Source: Sulfolobaceae archaeon
GTDB taxonomy: Archaea > Thermoproteota > Thermoprotei_A > Sulfolobales > Sulfolobaceae
NCBI GenBank assembly: GCA_028277025.1
Contig: JAPYVG010000038.1
Coordinates: forward strand, 1 to 14,864
DNA: 14,864 bases
Direction of reading: 5' to 3'
Shown: positions 1 to 8,334 of the stretch, one piece after another
How the letters are laid out: each line of letters opens with the position of its first letter
Numbering within the stretch: the first letter of the stretch is position 1
Program-made: the position numbers and the translations under genes
Notes under the pieces: generated by a model
The model's database searches: none
The model's input: only the letters and a program-made list of their open reading frames with translations
What the model was told of the DNA's origin: nothing

Positions 1-408
1 TGGGCATATAATTAGGTCCGCCCTCGTTTATACAAACTTTTCTACGAAAAATCTTATTCTTTCGACTTTTTATGTATTTTATTCATCTCATTTTTTACGC
101 TAAAAAAGAGATTCCCATACTGACTTATCGCGTCTATCCTGAGCTTTACGTTAAGGTGGTCAAGGATTTCCAGTAACACGATCGTGCTTTTGTAATGCTA
201 TTAAACATAACTAATCAAGACAAATTTAGAAATAATTAAAAACAGTTAGTAGTTACTACAAGTGTTACAGTTTTTAGTACTACTCTTCTAACTAATGTCT
301 GTTTATAATGTAATGGTGTTTTCCTAAAAGGGTGATTATGTTGATCCTTTAGTCAGTCGTAGAATTAAAAGTCACACTATGGTTCAAACACTTTTTTACA
401 GATTAATT
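1..408. other. Region without an intact gene; degenerate remnants
   Basis: No convincing intact gene is visible here. On the plus strand a frame is open from 12 to 176 (54 residues plus TAA) and contains EIPILT followed by YRVYPELYVKVVKDF, which reads like real protein but begins at an upstream stop codon and is not preceded by a good start. On the minus strand 197 to 54 is also open (47 residues) and reads like protein (VLLEILDHLNVKLRIDAIS), so I cannot tell which strand was coding. I do not recognise either. From about 180 to 408 the DNA is very AT-rich with no open frame of note; it is the 3' flank of the phosphatase gene. A mobile-element remnant is the most likely explanation but is not shown. 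Confidence 0.4.
108..124 (+). repeat. 17 bp repeat, left copy (inverted relative to 14742-14758)
   Basis: The sequence GAGATTCCCATACTGAC occurs here on the plus strand and, on the minus strand, at 14758-14742. Both copies are read in the same frame as EIPILT, and the residues before it are also similar (LIFYAKKEIPILT here, LVYLAINEIPILT at the other site), so the likeness extends beyond the identical 17 bases. Confidence 0.7.
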
Positions 409-1299
409 TTACAATCCAGGTATTTCATAACGCGTGCCGTCTGGGGAAATATATACCCTTTTGAACCCGTTTTTATCCATATATAGTATACCGGCAGATT
501 GTCCGTGATAAATGCTAGAAAACACGGTTATTACTTTTCCACCGATATCTATTCTAAACCCATCTACTGCTTCATGAGCTCGAATTATACCGCTAAGCTT
601 AGAGCTCTGTAAAAATTCATCAACGACCTTTTTGCCAAAATAATAAATTCCTTCACCCCTAATATTAGGCACAAAAGCTAAATCATCTAGCCCTTCTCTA
701 GGGTCGTTCCATAATAACTGCATTGCTATAGGGTCTTTTGGTTCTACATCTGGATAGGGTAAGTCTTTAACCTCCTCTGGGTTCCTTATTCCTAACACTA
801 GGCTTCCATCGTTGTCTATTTTAGCTGGTAATCCTCCATGAACACAAAAATAATTATTCACGACTACTGCATAAGGCATATAGGAAAAGAAGTCCTTAAA
901 TTTTTCATAAACGGTTTCATCACCGAATTTCTCTCTAACTTCATCTACGAATCCGTAATAGTAATTGGTTATAGGGCTTTCATGATTTCCTCTAAGTACT
1001 ATGACTTTTTTCCCCTCTTTTTCCTCACCCTCTATCATCTTTTCTAATACAAATAGTAAATTCTCAACACCATTCGGCGGCTCCCTATCTACATAATCGC
1101 CTAAAAATACTATCAAATCTACCTTGTCATAAAACCACTCGAAAGCTTTTTTACTTATTTCTACAGCCCCGTGAGTGTCACCAACAAAGACTACTTTGTC
1201 AGCGTTATAAACTCCTAAAAATGGGCCTTTCTGTTTATACAATTCTTTAGCTTTCTCCATTATTTCAAAGATCCTTTCGTTCTTTTGTATATTTGACAT
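409..1299 (-). CDS. PPP-family serine/threonine protein phosphatase (archaeal PP1-like)
   Basis: A cytosolic metallophosphatase predicted to remove phosphate from Ser/Thr of proteins, using two metal ions. All family signatures are present: GDTHG (residues 40-44), GDYVDR (67-72), GNHE (104-107), HGG (154-156) and RAHE (240-243), which supply the metal ligands and catalytic histidine. The 296-residue length is that of a bare catalytic domain, without regulatory extensions. The frame can be opened three codons earlier with GTG at 1308, but ATG at 1299 is preferred because a TTTTAAA element (minus strand, about 1323-1329) lies about 25 bp upstream, as expected for a leaderless archaeal transcript. 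The gene diverges from gnaD. Its substrate cannot be read from sequence. Homologues in Sulfolobales (PP1-arch type) are established protein phosphatases, so the enzymatic call is firm. Confidence 0.94.
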   Translation of the reverse strand: MSNIQKNERIFEIMEKAKELYKQKGPFLGVYNADKVVFVGDTHGAVEISKKAFEWFYDKVDLIVFLGDYVDREPPNGVENLLFVLEKMIEGEEKEGKKVIVLRGNHESPITNYYYGFVDEVREKFGDETVYEKFKDFFSYMPYAVVVNNYFCVHGGLPAKIDNDGSLVLGIRNPEEVKDLPYPDVEPKDPIAMQLLWNDPREGLDDLAFVPNIRGEGIYYFGKKVVDEFLQSSKLSGIIRAHEAVDGFRIDIGGKVITVFSSIYHGQSAGILYMDKNGFKRVYISPDGTRYEIPGL

Positions 1300-1322
1300 A
1301 ATTAACACTATACAATGAAAGC

Positions 1323-1330
1323 TTTAAAAC
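1323..1330 (-). promoter_or_regulatory. TATA box of the phosphatase gene
   Basis: Read on the minus strand this is GTTTTAAA, centred about 26 bp upstream of the ATG at 1299. That spacing puts the transcription start at or next to the start codon (leaderless). Confidence 0.55.
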
Positions 1331-1350
1331 TTCATTTACTGTGAAAATGT

Positions 1351-1356
1351 TATAAA
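1351..1356 (+). promoter_or_regulatory. TATA box of gnaD
   Basis: TATAAA, centred about 25 bp upstream of the gnaD ATG at 1378, predicts a leaderless mRNA. The box lies only about 25 bp from the oppositely oriented phosphatase TATA box, so the two promoters could interfere or share a regulator. Confidence 0.6.
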
Positions 1357-1377
1357 CAAGGAGTGGTATTATAAGTT

Positions 1378-2568
1378 ATGTCAAAAATTTCTCAAATAGA
1401 GCCTATTGTTATAGCACAGACAGAGAAAGGTAGCGCTACTTGGGCGTCTTCGATGGTGATAGTTAGAGTAATAACTTCTGACGGAATGGTAGGATACGGT
1501 GAGGCCGTACCTACCTTAAGAGTAATAAATGTTTATAATACTATAAAGCAAGTAGCTCAAGGTTATATAGGTAAAGAAGCTGAAGAGCCAGAGAAGAACT
1601 ATCATGAGTGGTATAAGCAAGATTTTTATTTGGCAAGGTCTTTTGAATCTGCAACTGCTACAAGTGCGATAGACCAGGCATTATGGGATATTTTAGGAAA
1701 AGAACTAGGGGCTCCAATTTATAAGCTTTTAGGTGGTAAGGTTAGGGACAAGATCCCAGTTTACGCTAACGGCTGGTATCAAGACGCGGTTACACCGGAA
1801 GATTTTGCTGAAAAGGCTAAGGAGGTTATAAGTAAGGGTTATAGGGCGTTAAAATTCGATCCTTTTGGTCCTTATTACGATTGGATTGATGAAAAGGGTT
1901 TGAGGGAGGCAGAAGCTAGGGTTAGGGCTGTTAGAGAAGCTGTAGGGGAAGACGTAGATATTTTAATTGAACATCATGGTAGATTTAATGCTAATAGTGC
2001 TATAATGATTGCCAAAAGTCTTGAGAAATATAATCCGGTTTTCATGGAAGAGCCAGTTCACCACGAAGATGTTGAGGGCTTAAGAAAATATAAAGATTCA
2101 ATAAAGACTTTAAAAGTAGCTTTAGGTGAGAGGTTAATAAGCCTTAAGGAAGCAATGTTTTATGTATCAGAAAGATTAGTGGACATATTACAGCCAGACC
2201 TATGTAATATTGGTGGGATAACTATTGGTAAAAAGGTGATAAGTTTAGCCGAGGCTTTTGATGTCGAAATAGCTTTTCATAATGCTTTTGGTTCTATACA
2301 GAATGCCTATTCTCTCCAATTGAGTGCAGTTACTCCTAATTTGTACCTCTTAGAGAATTTTTATGACTGGTTCCCCCAATGGAAGAGGGATATAGTTTAT
2401 AACGAGACGACAGTCGAAGGCGGACACGTTAAAGTTCCGGATAAGCCTGGAATCGGAGTAAGTATTAATGAGAAGGCTATTGAGAATATGAGAGCTGAGC
2501 CTAAAGAGTTAGGAGTTGTTGAAGAACCAGTATGGGTTGTTAAGGGAACTTGGAAAAAATTCAGTTAA
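1378..2568 (+). CDS. gnaD: Gluconate (galactonate) dehydratase, enolase superfamily
   Basis: Predicted to dehydrate D-gluconate, and probably D-galactonate, to the 2-keto-3-deoxy acid in the archaeal branched Entner-Doudoroff pathway. The 396-residue protein has the mandelate racemase/muconate lactonizing enzyme layout: an N-terminal capping domain (about 1-125) and a barrel bearing KFD (159-161), the metal-ligand glutamates in LIEHHG (E198), FMEEP (E224) and LGERL (E251), D274 in QPDL, H301 and E326. Long stretches such as [20 protein letters not shown] match what I recall of the characterised Saccharolobus solfataricus enzyme, including the C-terminal [12 protein letters not shown]. It is Mg2+-dependent in the family. 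The start is ATG, with a TATA box 25 bp upstream. Unlike in S. solfataricus, no KDG aldolase, KDG kinase or GAPN gene is adjacent. It converges on the glycanase gene, with 37 bp between stop codons. Confidence 0.93.
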   Translation: MSKISQIEPIVIAQTEKGSATWASSMVIVRVITSDGMVGYGEAVPTLRVINVYNTIKQVAQGYIGKEAEEPEKNYHEWYKQDFYLARSFESATATSAIDQALWDILGKELGAPIYKLLGGKVRDKIPVYANGWYQDAVTPEDFAEKAKEVISKGYRALKFDPFGPYYDWIDEKGLREAEARVRAVREAVGEDVDILIEHHGRFNANSAIMIAKSLEKYNPVFMEEPVHHEDVEGLRKYKDSIKTLKVALGERLISLKEAMFYVSERLVDILQPDLCNIGGITIGKKVISLAEAFDVEIAFHNAFGSIQNAYSLQLSAVTPNLYLLENFYDWFPQWKRDIVYNETTVEGGHVKVPDKPGIGVSINEKAIENMRAEPKELGVVEEPVWVVKGTWKKFS

Positions 2569-2605
2569 CTTTTGTAAAATTAATCTAATTAATAGTTAAG
2601 AAAAA

Positions 2606-4375
2606 TCATCCAACTTGACTGAATTTCTCACTTATTTTTACCCAATAGCCTTGAAGTTTCGTAGTACTATTTTGTAACCCTTCTCCGTAAAATGTTTCTT
2701 CGTATCCTTTACCGTTTATCAAGAATAGTGAAGTTAAAGTTTTTGTAGTAATAGCATTATTAGAGGTTAAGGCAACTAGTACTGCTCCGCCGTATTTATT
2801 AATAATCTCAAGTATTCCACTGAATCCCCCTACAGCCGTTTCGTTTTCCAATGTATAAATTGTGTTGTTATAGGCATTAAACGTGTAACTATAATAGTAG
2901 AAAAGCCCTAAAGATAATGTGCCGTTTTGAATATAACTCAAATTATAAGGAATTACGTGAGGATTAGAGATTGGTGTAGCAAAAGCACCTATTTGGAGAA
3001 GTATCGGATAATTCCCTTTAATGGATAATGAAGAGTTATATAACGATCCTTTTTCAACAGCGATCTCATAAAAGTTCTCATCTAAATATGCCTTCTCATA
3101 TATAGAATTAAATGTCTGGTATGCGGCAAATTTCCCTCCTTGAACTACATCACTATATTCCTTACCGTGTTCGAAGTATAAAAGTGCTGAATAATTAAGT
3201 AAGTAATTTCCAGTTTCTTGGTAATATATTGCAGAGAAACCTGTAAAGAATAAAGGTGTAGAATCTAAGTAACGCGAGTAGGCTGTTAGTAATTTACCCC
3301 CAATTAGCGGATTTGATTGGTTCACCCATAATAACAATACACCAGCAATGTCCCAATCAAAATACGGTGATCCAGTTATTTGGTACGCAGTTTCAAGGTT
3401 TGTTACGCACACAGTTATATCTGCGTGATTCCCTAGTGCTAGCATTGGTGTTAGGTCTATGAGATAAGGTGAGTGGAATGATAATGTATTTATAGATGTC
3501 AGAGGTTTCCACCAGAATAAGTCTATCCCCCCAGTGTAAATAGTCTCATAAGGATTAACTATTCCTACTAAGCTATTGTTGTAAAAAATTAATATACTCC
3601 TAGTTGCGGGTTCATTTGCATACCAGAACTCATCAAGTCCTCCGCCTTCCTCGTATAACAACATTTCCATTTTGTAAGTACCATTAGGTATCGTAAGTGG
3701 GCAAGAAATTGAAGGCTGAATGGAGTTAAGAATTACATAAGAATAGCCGTAATTAGATAAGAAAAGTGGTATAAACTCGTTAGGTAATCCTTGCGGTTTA
3801 GGCCCAGGGTAGAGGTATAACGTAACGTTCATGTGATAAATTCCAGTTATTCCTATTTTAGCATCATAGTAATTGGTAATCACTAGCTGGAAAGTCACAT
3901 TTCCTTGTAACAAGTTTTCGAAAAGCGTTAAGTCTGCTTCTGATGTAGAGTTATCTAGCTCTTGTGTTGAACCCCAGAACACTGGTACTCCATTTACAAA
4001 TATATAGGCAGCCCTATCATACTGTGTACCGTTTGTCTCCCAAATGCTTACATTCATTAAAATCATACTATAATTCCCTGGAGGGATGTAGACTGTTTCA
4101 TTAATTGGTCTCAGACCAGTATTATTAAATATAACATTGCTCGCTACTTTTACTTCAACCGGTGTAACATTAGGTGGTTTAATTTGATAAGCTTCGAAGG
4201 AATAGTAAGTTGGATCTACGTATCCGTTAAGGAAAGTTGAGGTTATATTGAATATTGGGAATACGGGGATCAATTGCTTCTCTCCACTACTCGCTTGATG
4301 AGTATATGCTATAGACAAAAACGGGGTTAGTGATAATAAAATTACAAAGAGTAAAAACAGACTACCTAATTTCAT
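2606..4375 (-). CDS. Secreted PNGase A-like peptide:N-glycanase
   Basis: Predicted to cleave the bond between asparagine and the first GlcNAc of N-glycans, outside the cell. A signal peptide (about 1-23, hydrophobic core LFLLFVILLSLTPFLSIA) precedes a mature region with the features of the plant/fungal PNGase A family (Pfam PF12222, from memory): YIPPGNYSMILMNVSI then YDRAAYIFVNGVPVFWGST (119-137), TGIYHMNVTLYLYP (177-190), GGGLDEFWYANEP (244-256), IYTGGIDLFWW (279-289) and LIDLTPMLALG (305-315). The plant enzymes carry the same blocks in the same order (QYDR..VWLGGVE..R.ST, TGVYHVNVTLLYY, G.DEFWYSNPP, FTGGI.PLFWEP, YDIDLTPFLG). No membrane anchor is seen. It carries many NxS/T sequons, so it may itself be glycosylated. 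It is the second gene of an operon: its ATG overlaps the peptidase stop (ATGA) and a GGTGA ribosome site precedes it. Activity is inferred from family; I cannot name the catalytic residues. Confidence 0.9.
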   Translation of the reverse strand: MKLGSLFLLFVILLSLTPFLSIAYTHQASSGEKQLIPVFPIFNITSTFLNGYVDPTYYSFEAYQIKPPNVTPVEVKVASNVIFNNTGLRPINETVYIPPGNYSMILMNVSIWETNGTQYDRAAYIFVNGVPVFWGSTQELDNSTSEADLTLFENLLQGNVTFQLVITNYYDAKIGITGIYHMNVTLYLYPGPKPQGLPNEFIPLFLSNYGYSYVILNSIQPSISCPLTIPNGTYKMEMLLYEEGGGLDEFWYANEPATRSILIFYNNSLVGIVNPYETIYTGGIDLFWWKPLTSINTLSFHSPYLIDLTPMLALGNHADITVCVTNLETAYQITGSPYFDWDIAGVLLLWVNQSNPLIGGKLLTAYSRYLDSTPLFFTGFSAIYYQETGNYLLNYSALLYFEHGKEYSDVVQGGKFAAYQTFNSIYEKAYLDENFYEIAVEKGSLYNSSLSIKGNYPILLQIGAFATPISNPHVIPYNLSYIQNGTLSLGLFYYYSYTFNAYNNTIYTLENETAVGGFSGILEIINKYGGAVLVALTSNNAITTKTLTSLFLINGKGYEETFYGEGLQNSTTKLQGYWVKISEKFSQVG

Positions 4376-7300
4376 TCTTTGCTCACCCCCTTACCTTTTC
4401 TAAGGATTAAAATTAACGCAATTAGAGCTAAAATTATACCTACTATACCTAATGAGATTGAAATAATTTTTAGATTTGAAATAGATGAGTTCAAAGTCAT
4501 AATAGATGAGTTCAAAGTAATTATTGGATATTCATTATTAATTTGGAGCGTATAGTGATATTCAATTCCGTCTGAAAACACTAGAGTTATTGTGTTAGAC
4601 CCTGGTGGTTCTTGCGCCGAATTGAATGGTATTACTATTTTAACACCACTACTTGTCTTTGAAATCATATAACTTACGGGTTTACCGTCCAACTCGACTT
4701 CCTTTATCGCTATAATATTACTGTTATTTGATGGGTTAGTTATCGTCAACGTTATGTTACTTACAGTCGTCGTTATGTTTTCTTCATAAGATATTGTTGG
4801 AGATGGTTGTAGGCTCATTTCTTCAACATTAATATAGTTAACTCCTTCAGTAGTGACATTGCTGTAAGTTAAGTTATATGCGTATGTTGTGTTTTCAAAT
4901 ACTGTGGATACTAAATCTATATTAGAATTAACGGCATTAACTCCACCGTTAACTATCTCTGATCCTATTATCTTGACTGTAGCGTTTTGAGCTTCAATAC
5001 TTCCAATTTTACTATCGATTATTGTTACGCTTCCACCTTTAATTATCAAGTTATTTATTTCTGAGTTTTGTATTACTAGACTAACTCCATTTAGTTCAAG
5101 TTTGTTCATGTAGACGTTATTCATTGTGTTACCGGCGATAAACGGTATTTGACTAATATTGCTGTTAGTAATTATCTCAGTTGGCATGTATATATAAGGT
5201 TGAATATAAGTATAAACTCCGTAAGATGGCACTGTATAGCCAGAGAAACTGTTGCCTACTATGGCTACTTTCCAAGGGCCTACGTAAGCATAAACTGGAG
5301 CACCGGGATATGAGATATTATTTGTTATTCCAGGTACTTGAACTAATGCAACCCATTCGTGTAACGTAGAATTGTATTGCATCGGTAGACCGTAACTGAA
5401 TTCTAGGAATATTTGTTCATTAATTAACTGTAACGGTTCTAAAGTCACTGTAAATAACCCTTCAGTAATGGGGGTACCGTTAGGATATGTTATGTTAGCT
5501 AATACTTTAATATATTCGCCTTGAATTAACTCCTTTATACCATTAATATGCACTACTGCATTGGCTGGGGCGACATAGAAATAATCAGTATAGTTCATCT
5601 CCTCTATTCCTATTGAACTATTATACCACCCCTCCATTACTACCTTATAAAAGCCTGGAGTAGCATTTCTGGGTATTGTGTAATTAACCTCATGGAACCC
5701 GAACAAATCATAAACACCAAACTGTGTGGCCTCGGTAGCTAATGTTGTATTAAGCTTTGCAATTAACTTTCCTTGTGGATTATAAATAAATACGTAGACG
5801 TTGGATGTAAATATCGCTAATCCGTTTTGGTCAAAGGTAAAGACTAGGACAGTTATATTTTCTCCGGGGGCAATTGAGGGGAACCCGTCATCTATCGGAG
5901 TAAAGACCAACCCCTCTAAATTTAGCCCTCCAAGCGTCTCATATAAATACGCATTACCATAAGTATCGTTTATCACCATAACATAAACTCCTTCTGGCGT
6001 TGGTGGGATTAAGGCGTAACTACCTTTATATAAGCCTGGGGTTGATGTTGGTAGTAATGTAACGTTAAACTCGTCTTTACCATTAAGTATAAATTGGGCT
6101 GTAAATGATGTGAAATTAACTGGTGTTAAATTAGGATAGTAAATACAAGCTTCTACTGTAAAAGGTTGATTAGGGGGTATTGACGCTGCATATGGGAACG
6201 GAATTGGTTCTATTATATCGATTGAGAGTCCCACATCTATTTCATAGACTCCACTACCGCTGTATTTACCAGAGGTGCCATTAATAACTATTAACCAAAT
6301 ATTTGGAGGCATTCCGGCCTTAATCGTAAAAGTACCTATCCAATAACTTCCATTATATATTAAAGGTACTTCGCCGACTAATCCTTCTGTGGAATAAATA
6401 TAGGCTGTAAATCCGCCAGAAGTCACTATTGTGTCGTTAGGGTAAGAGACTTTGGCTAATATCGAGAAAGTGGTATTATACATAAACCATGGATATTGTA
6501 CTCCCGGTTCTGTAGCTGTAACTGATATCGATAATTTAGGTATTGACTCATATTCTTCCACGGCCTTAAGTAATCCATACCAATCAACACTGCCTAATCC
6601 AGTCACTAAATTATAACCTTTATTGGCGGAATACAAGCCGTTATATCCTAACGTGATCTGGTGGAACACTTGATTGTATAGGGTAGTATTAGAATAAATC
6701 CAGTAAAGTATGTTATTAAGTAACCCTACTGGCTTATTCGTGACTGAAATTATATCAGAAACCATACCTGCCCATATAGGTGTAGCAAGACTAGTCCCAC
6801 CTATTACCGTTTCAACTCCTAATGCATATATTATTTCTCCAGTGTAAGGATTCGCATCTGCTGCAACATCTGGTACCGCTCTTGTCGTCCCATTTAATGA
6901 GTATTGATACCATGGTTTAGGATAATATGTACTATACCCTCCATCAGATGCAACATATGGGAAGAAAAACATCCCATCAGTGGACCAAGCAGTTTCATAG
7001 CCATACATTGCAGTAGAGTTTTGCATGGATAGATAGCCAGAAGTTACGTTAACAAATAATGTAGTCCCACCAACCGCGGTAACGAAAGGACTTGTAGCTG
7101 GATAAGAAACTCCTCCATAAGTCGTTAATCCACCAGCAGTTGCTCCTTCATCGCCAGAGGCTGCTAGGAAAGTTATTCCTTCAGCAGTTCCCAATTCGAA
7201 ATAGTAGTCCCAATAAGGTAAGTTTGGATATAATACTCCATCTTGAACAAAATAGAATCCAGTATCTCCCAGCACATTTTCTGGGATTCCAAAACTCATT

Positions 7301-8268
7301 GAAGTCACGTTTGCAATATCATTAGTTACAATATAGTCGATCGCTTCTGGAATGAATACGGGGGATGATGGAACTACAAGGACAATTTTTGCATAGGGTG
7401 AAATAGCATGGGCTGTTTCAACGTCTAAAGCCGTCTCTAAGTACCAACCAGTAAATAATCCGAATATTGGATGATATGGACCTATTGGAACTACTGTTAA
7501 GTTAACAGGTGGTAAGTCGAACTTTTTATCAAACGCTTGTAAATCTTGATATATTGTTGGGTCTCCGTAAGCGTCTATTATGGCTATAGTGGTACCTTTA
7601 CCTCCTTGAGTTATATTGTAAGCCCCAATTATATCTTGTGGGGAATACATATTTGCTGCGAATGACAAGTAACCAGAAAAATTAAACGGAGAGGACAAGA
7701 CCAATTTTCCGTTTATTATTTTGCCTAGAGTAATAGTATTAGTCTCGAAATAAATGTTTGTATAATTGGAAAGTCCTTGGATTAATACCCCAGAAAAGAA
7801 TGAGGGTAAAGTAGGATCTGAGACTGCCTTATAGAATATGCCATTATTAGACTCATACAATCCTAGCTTCACATTAAATGCTGACTCTACATCATTTACC
7901 GTTCCTTCAGCTATTAAGGCAAATGAAGATTTGTAAACTATTGTAAATCCCTTTGATTCTAGGTAGTTTATAATCTCTTGTTCCTTTTCGGTTTGAGCGA
8001 ACATAGAAATTAATTCTTCTCTAGATAGTTGCTTAATCTGATGAAATGCTACTTCTTGTGCTAAGAGGTAAAGTAAGTTTAGATTTTTAGGTGGAATGAG
8101 TATTCCTATACATATCGTATCCGATTGCGGTAAGTAACCTATGAAGTTAGCCTGAGTTGTAGGTCCTATGTAAGTTGCCTCGATTTCTGAGTTGGCAATT
8201 ATTAGATTTACTCCAGTTCCTAAAATTAGAATTAGGAGAAACAATAATGGTAGAATATCCTTACCCAT
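4372..8268 (-). CDS. Membrane-anchored S53 (sedolisin/kumamolisin-like) acid peptidase
   Basis: A large secreted serine-carboxyl endopeptidase. Order of parts: signal sequence (about 5-26); a Pro-kumamolisin-type activation domain (about 45-170); the subtilisin-fold S53 catalytic domain (about 200-570), with the Glu/Asp pair in WYLETALDVE (E278, D282), the oxyanion Asp in SGDEGA (D373) and the nucleophile in GGTSLATP (S493); several beta-sandwich, Ig-like repeats (about 580-1010); a short-turn beta-helix-like stretch (about 1050-1125); another beta domain; and a membrane helix (about 1268-1289) followed by the basic tail RKGKGVSKE. The protein should face the acid medium, tethered at its C terminus. 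Most S53 enzymes are only the pro and catalytic parts, so the extra 730 residues are probably a stalk or substrate-binding part. Two calcium-ligand aspartates usual in the family appear changed (Q537, N553). ATG at 8268 has a TATA box 26 bp upstream. It is the first gene of the operon with the glycanase. Confidence 0.95.
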   Translation of the reverse strand: MGKDILPLLFLLILILGTGVNLIIANSEIEATYIGPTTQANFIGYLPQSDTICIGILIPPKNLNLLYLLAQEVAFHQIKQLSREELISMFAQTEKEQEIINYLESKGFTIVYKSSFALIAEGTVNDVESAFNVKLGLYESNNGIFYKAVSDPTLPSFFSGVLIQGLSNYTNIYFETNTITLGKIINGKLVLSSPFNFSGYLSFAANMYSPQDIIGAYNITQGGKGTTIAIIDAYGDPTIYQDLQAFDKKFDLPPVNLTVVPIGPYHPIFGLFTGWYLETALDVETAHAISPYAKIVLVVPSSPVFIPEAIDYIVTNDIANVTSMSFGIPENVLGDTGFYFVQDGVLYPNLPYWDYYFELGTAEGITFLAASGDEGATAGGLTTYGGVSYPATSPFVTAVGGTTLFVNVTSGYLSMQNSTAMYGYETAWSTDGMFFFPYVASDGGYSTYYPKPWYQYSLNGTTRAVPDVAADANPYTGEIIYALGVETVIGGTSLATPIWAGMVSDIISVTNKPVGLLNNILYWIYSNTTLYNQVFHQITLGYNGLYSANKGYNLVTGLGSVDWYGLLKAVEEYESIPKLSISVTATEPGVQYPWFMYNTTFSILAKVSYPNDTIVTSGGFTAYIYSTEGLVGEVPLIYNGSYWIGTFTIKAGMPPNIWLIVINGTSGKYSGSGVYEIDVGLSIDIIEPIPFPYAASIPPNQPFTVEACIYYPNLTPVNFTSFTAQFILNGKDEFNVTLLPTSTPGLYKGSYALIPPTPEGVYVMVINDTYGNAYLYETLGGLNLEGLVFTPIDDGFPSIAPGENITVLVFTFDQNGLAIFTSNVYVFIYNPQGKLIAKLNTTLATEATQFGVYDLFGFHEVNYTIPRNATPGFYKVVMEGWYNSSIGIEEMNYTDYFYVAPANAVVHINGIKELIQGEYIKVLANITYPNGTPITEGLFTVTLEPLQLINEQIFLEFSYGLPMQYNSTLHEWVALVQVPGITNNISYPGAPVYAYVGPWKVAIVGNSFSGYTVPSYGVYTYIQPYIYMPTEIITNSNISQIPFIAGNTMNNVYMNKLELNGVSLVIQNSEINNLIIKGGSVTIIDSKIGSIEAQNATVKIIGSEIVNGGVNAVNSNIDLVSTVFENTTYAYNLTYSNVTTEGVNYINVEEMSLQPSPTISYEENITTTVSNITLTITNPSNNSNIIAIKEVELDGKPVSYMISKTSSGVKIVIPFNSAQEPPGSNTITLVFSDGIEYHYTLQINNEYPIITLNSSIMTLNSSISNLKIISISLGIVGIILALIALILILRKGKGVSKE
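4383..4388 (-). promoter_or_regulatory. Shine-Dalgarno site of the glycanase gene
   Basis: GGGTGA on the minus strand lies 7 nt before the glycanase ATG at 4375, inside the end of the peptidase coding sequence. This is the usual Sulfolobales pattern: a distal operon gene has a strong GGTG site while promoter-proximal genes are leaderless. Together with the 4 nt ATGA overlap it supports translation from one bicistronic message. Confidence 0.75.
4481..4518 (-). repeat. Tandem 17 bp direct repeat, 21 bp period
   Basis: ATAGATGAGTTCAAAGT occurs at 4481-4497 and again at 4502-4518. The 21 bp period is seven codons and encodes TLNSSIM-TLNSSIS just before the membrane helix of the peptidase, so the duplication keeps frame and simply lengthens the juxtamembrane linker. 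Confidence 0.85.
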
Positions 8269-8290
8269 ATTTGTTTATAGCGACAAGCAG

Positions 8291-8298
8291 TATATAAA
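8291..8298 (-). promoter_or_regulatory. TATA box of the peptidase-glycanase operon
   Basis: TTTATATA (minus strand), centred 26 bp upstream of the peptidase ATG at 8268, implies a leaderless operon transcript. It lies between the 3' end of the broken MFS gene (8335) and the peptidase, so the operon has its own promoter. Confidence 0.7.
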
Positions 8299-8334
8299 CA
8301 TTTAAATTTAGTCTATATCTGGGAAAAATTATCA

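Noticed and set aside
245..292. Imperfect inverted repeat (GTTAGTAGTTACTA and TAGTACTACTCTTCTAAC)
   Set aside because: Pairing needs a one-base gap and a four-base bulge and is made of simple TAGTA units in AT-rich DNA; not convincing as a terminator or operator.
1300..1308. Upstream GTG start for the phosphatase, adding three residues
   Set aside because: The TATA box spacing fits a leaderless message starting at ATG 1299 better, and the extra residues add nothing seen in the family.
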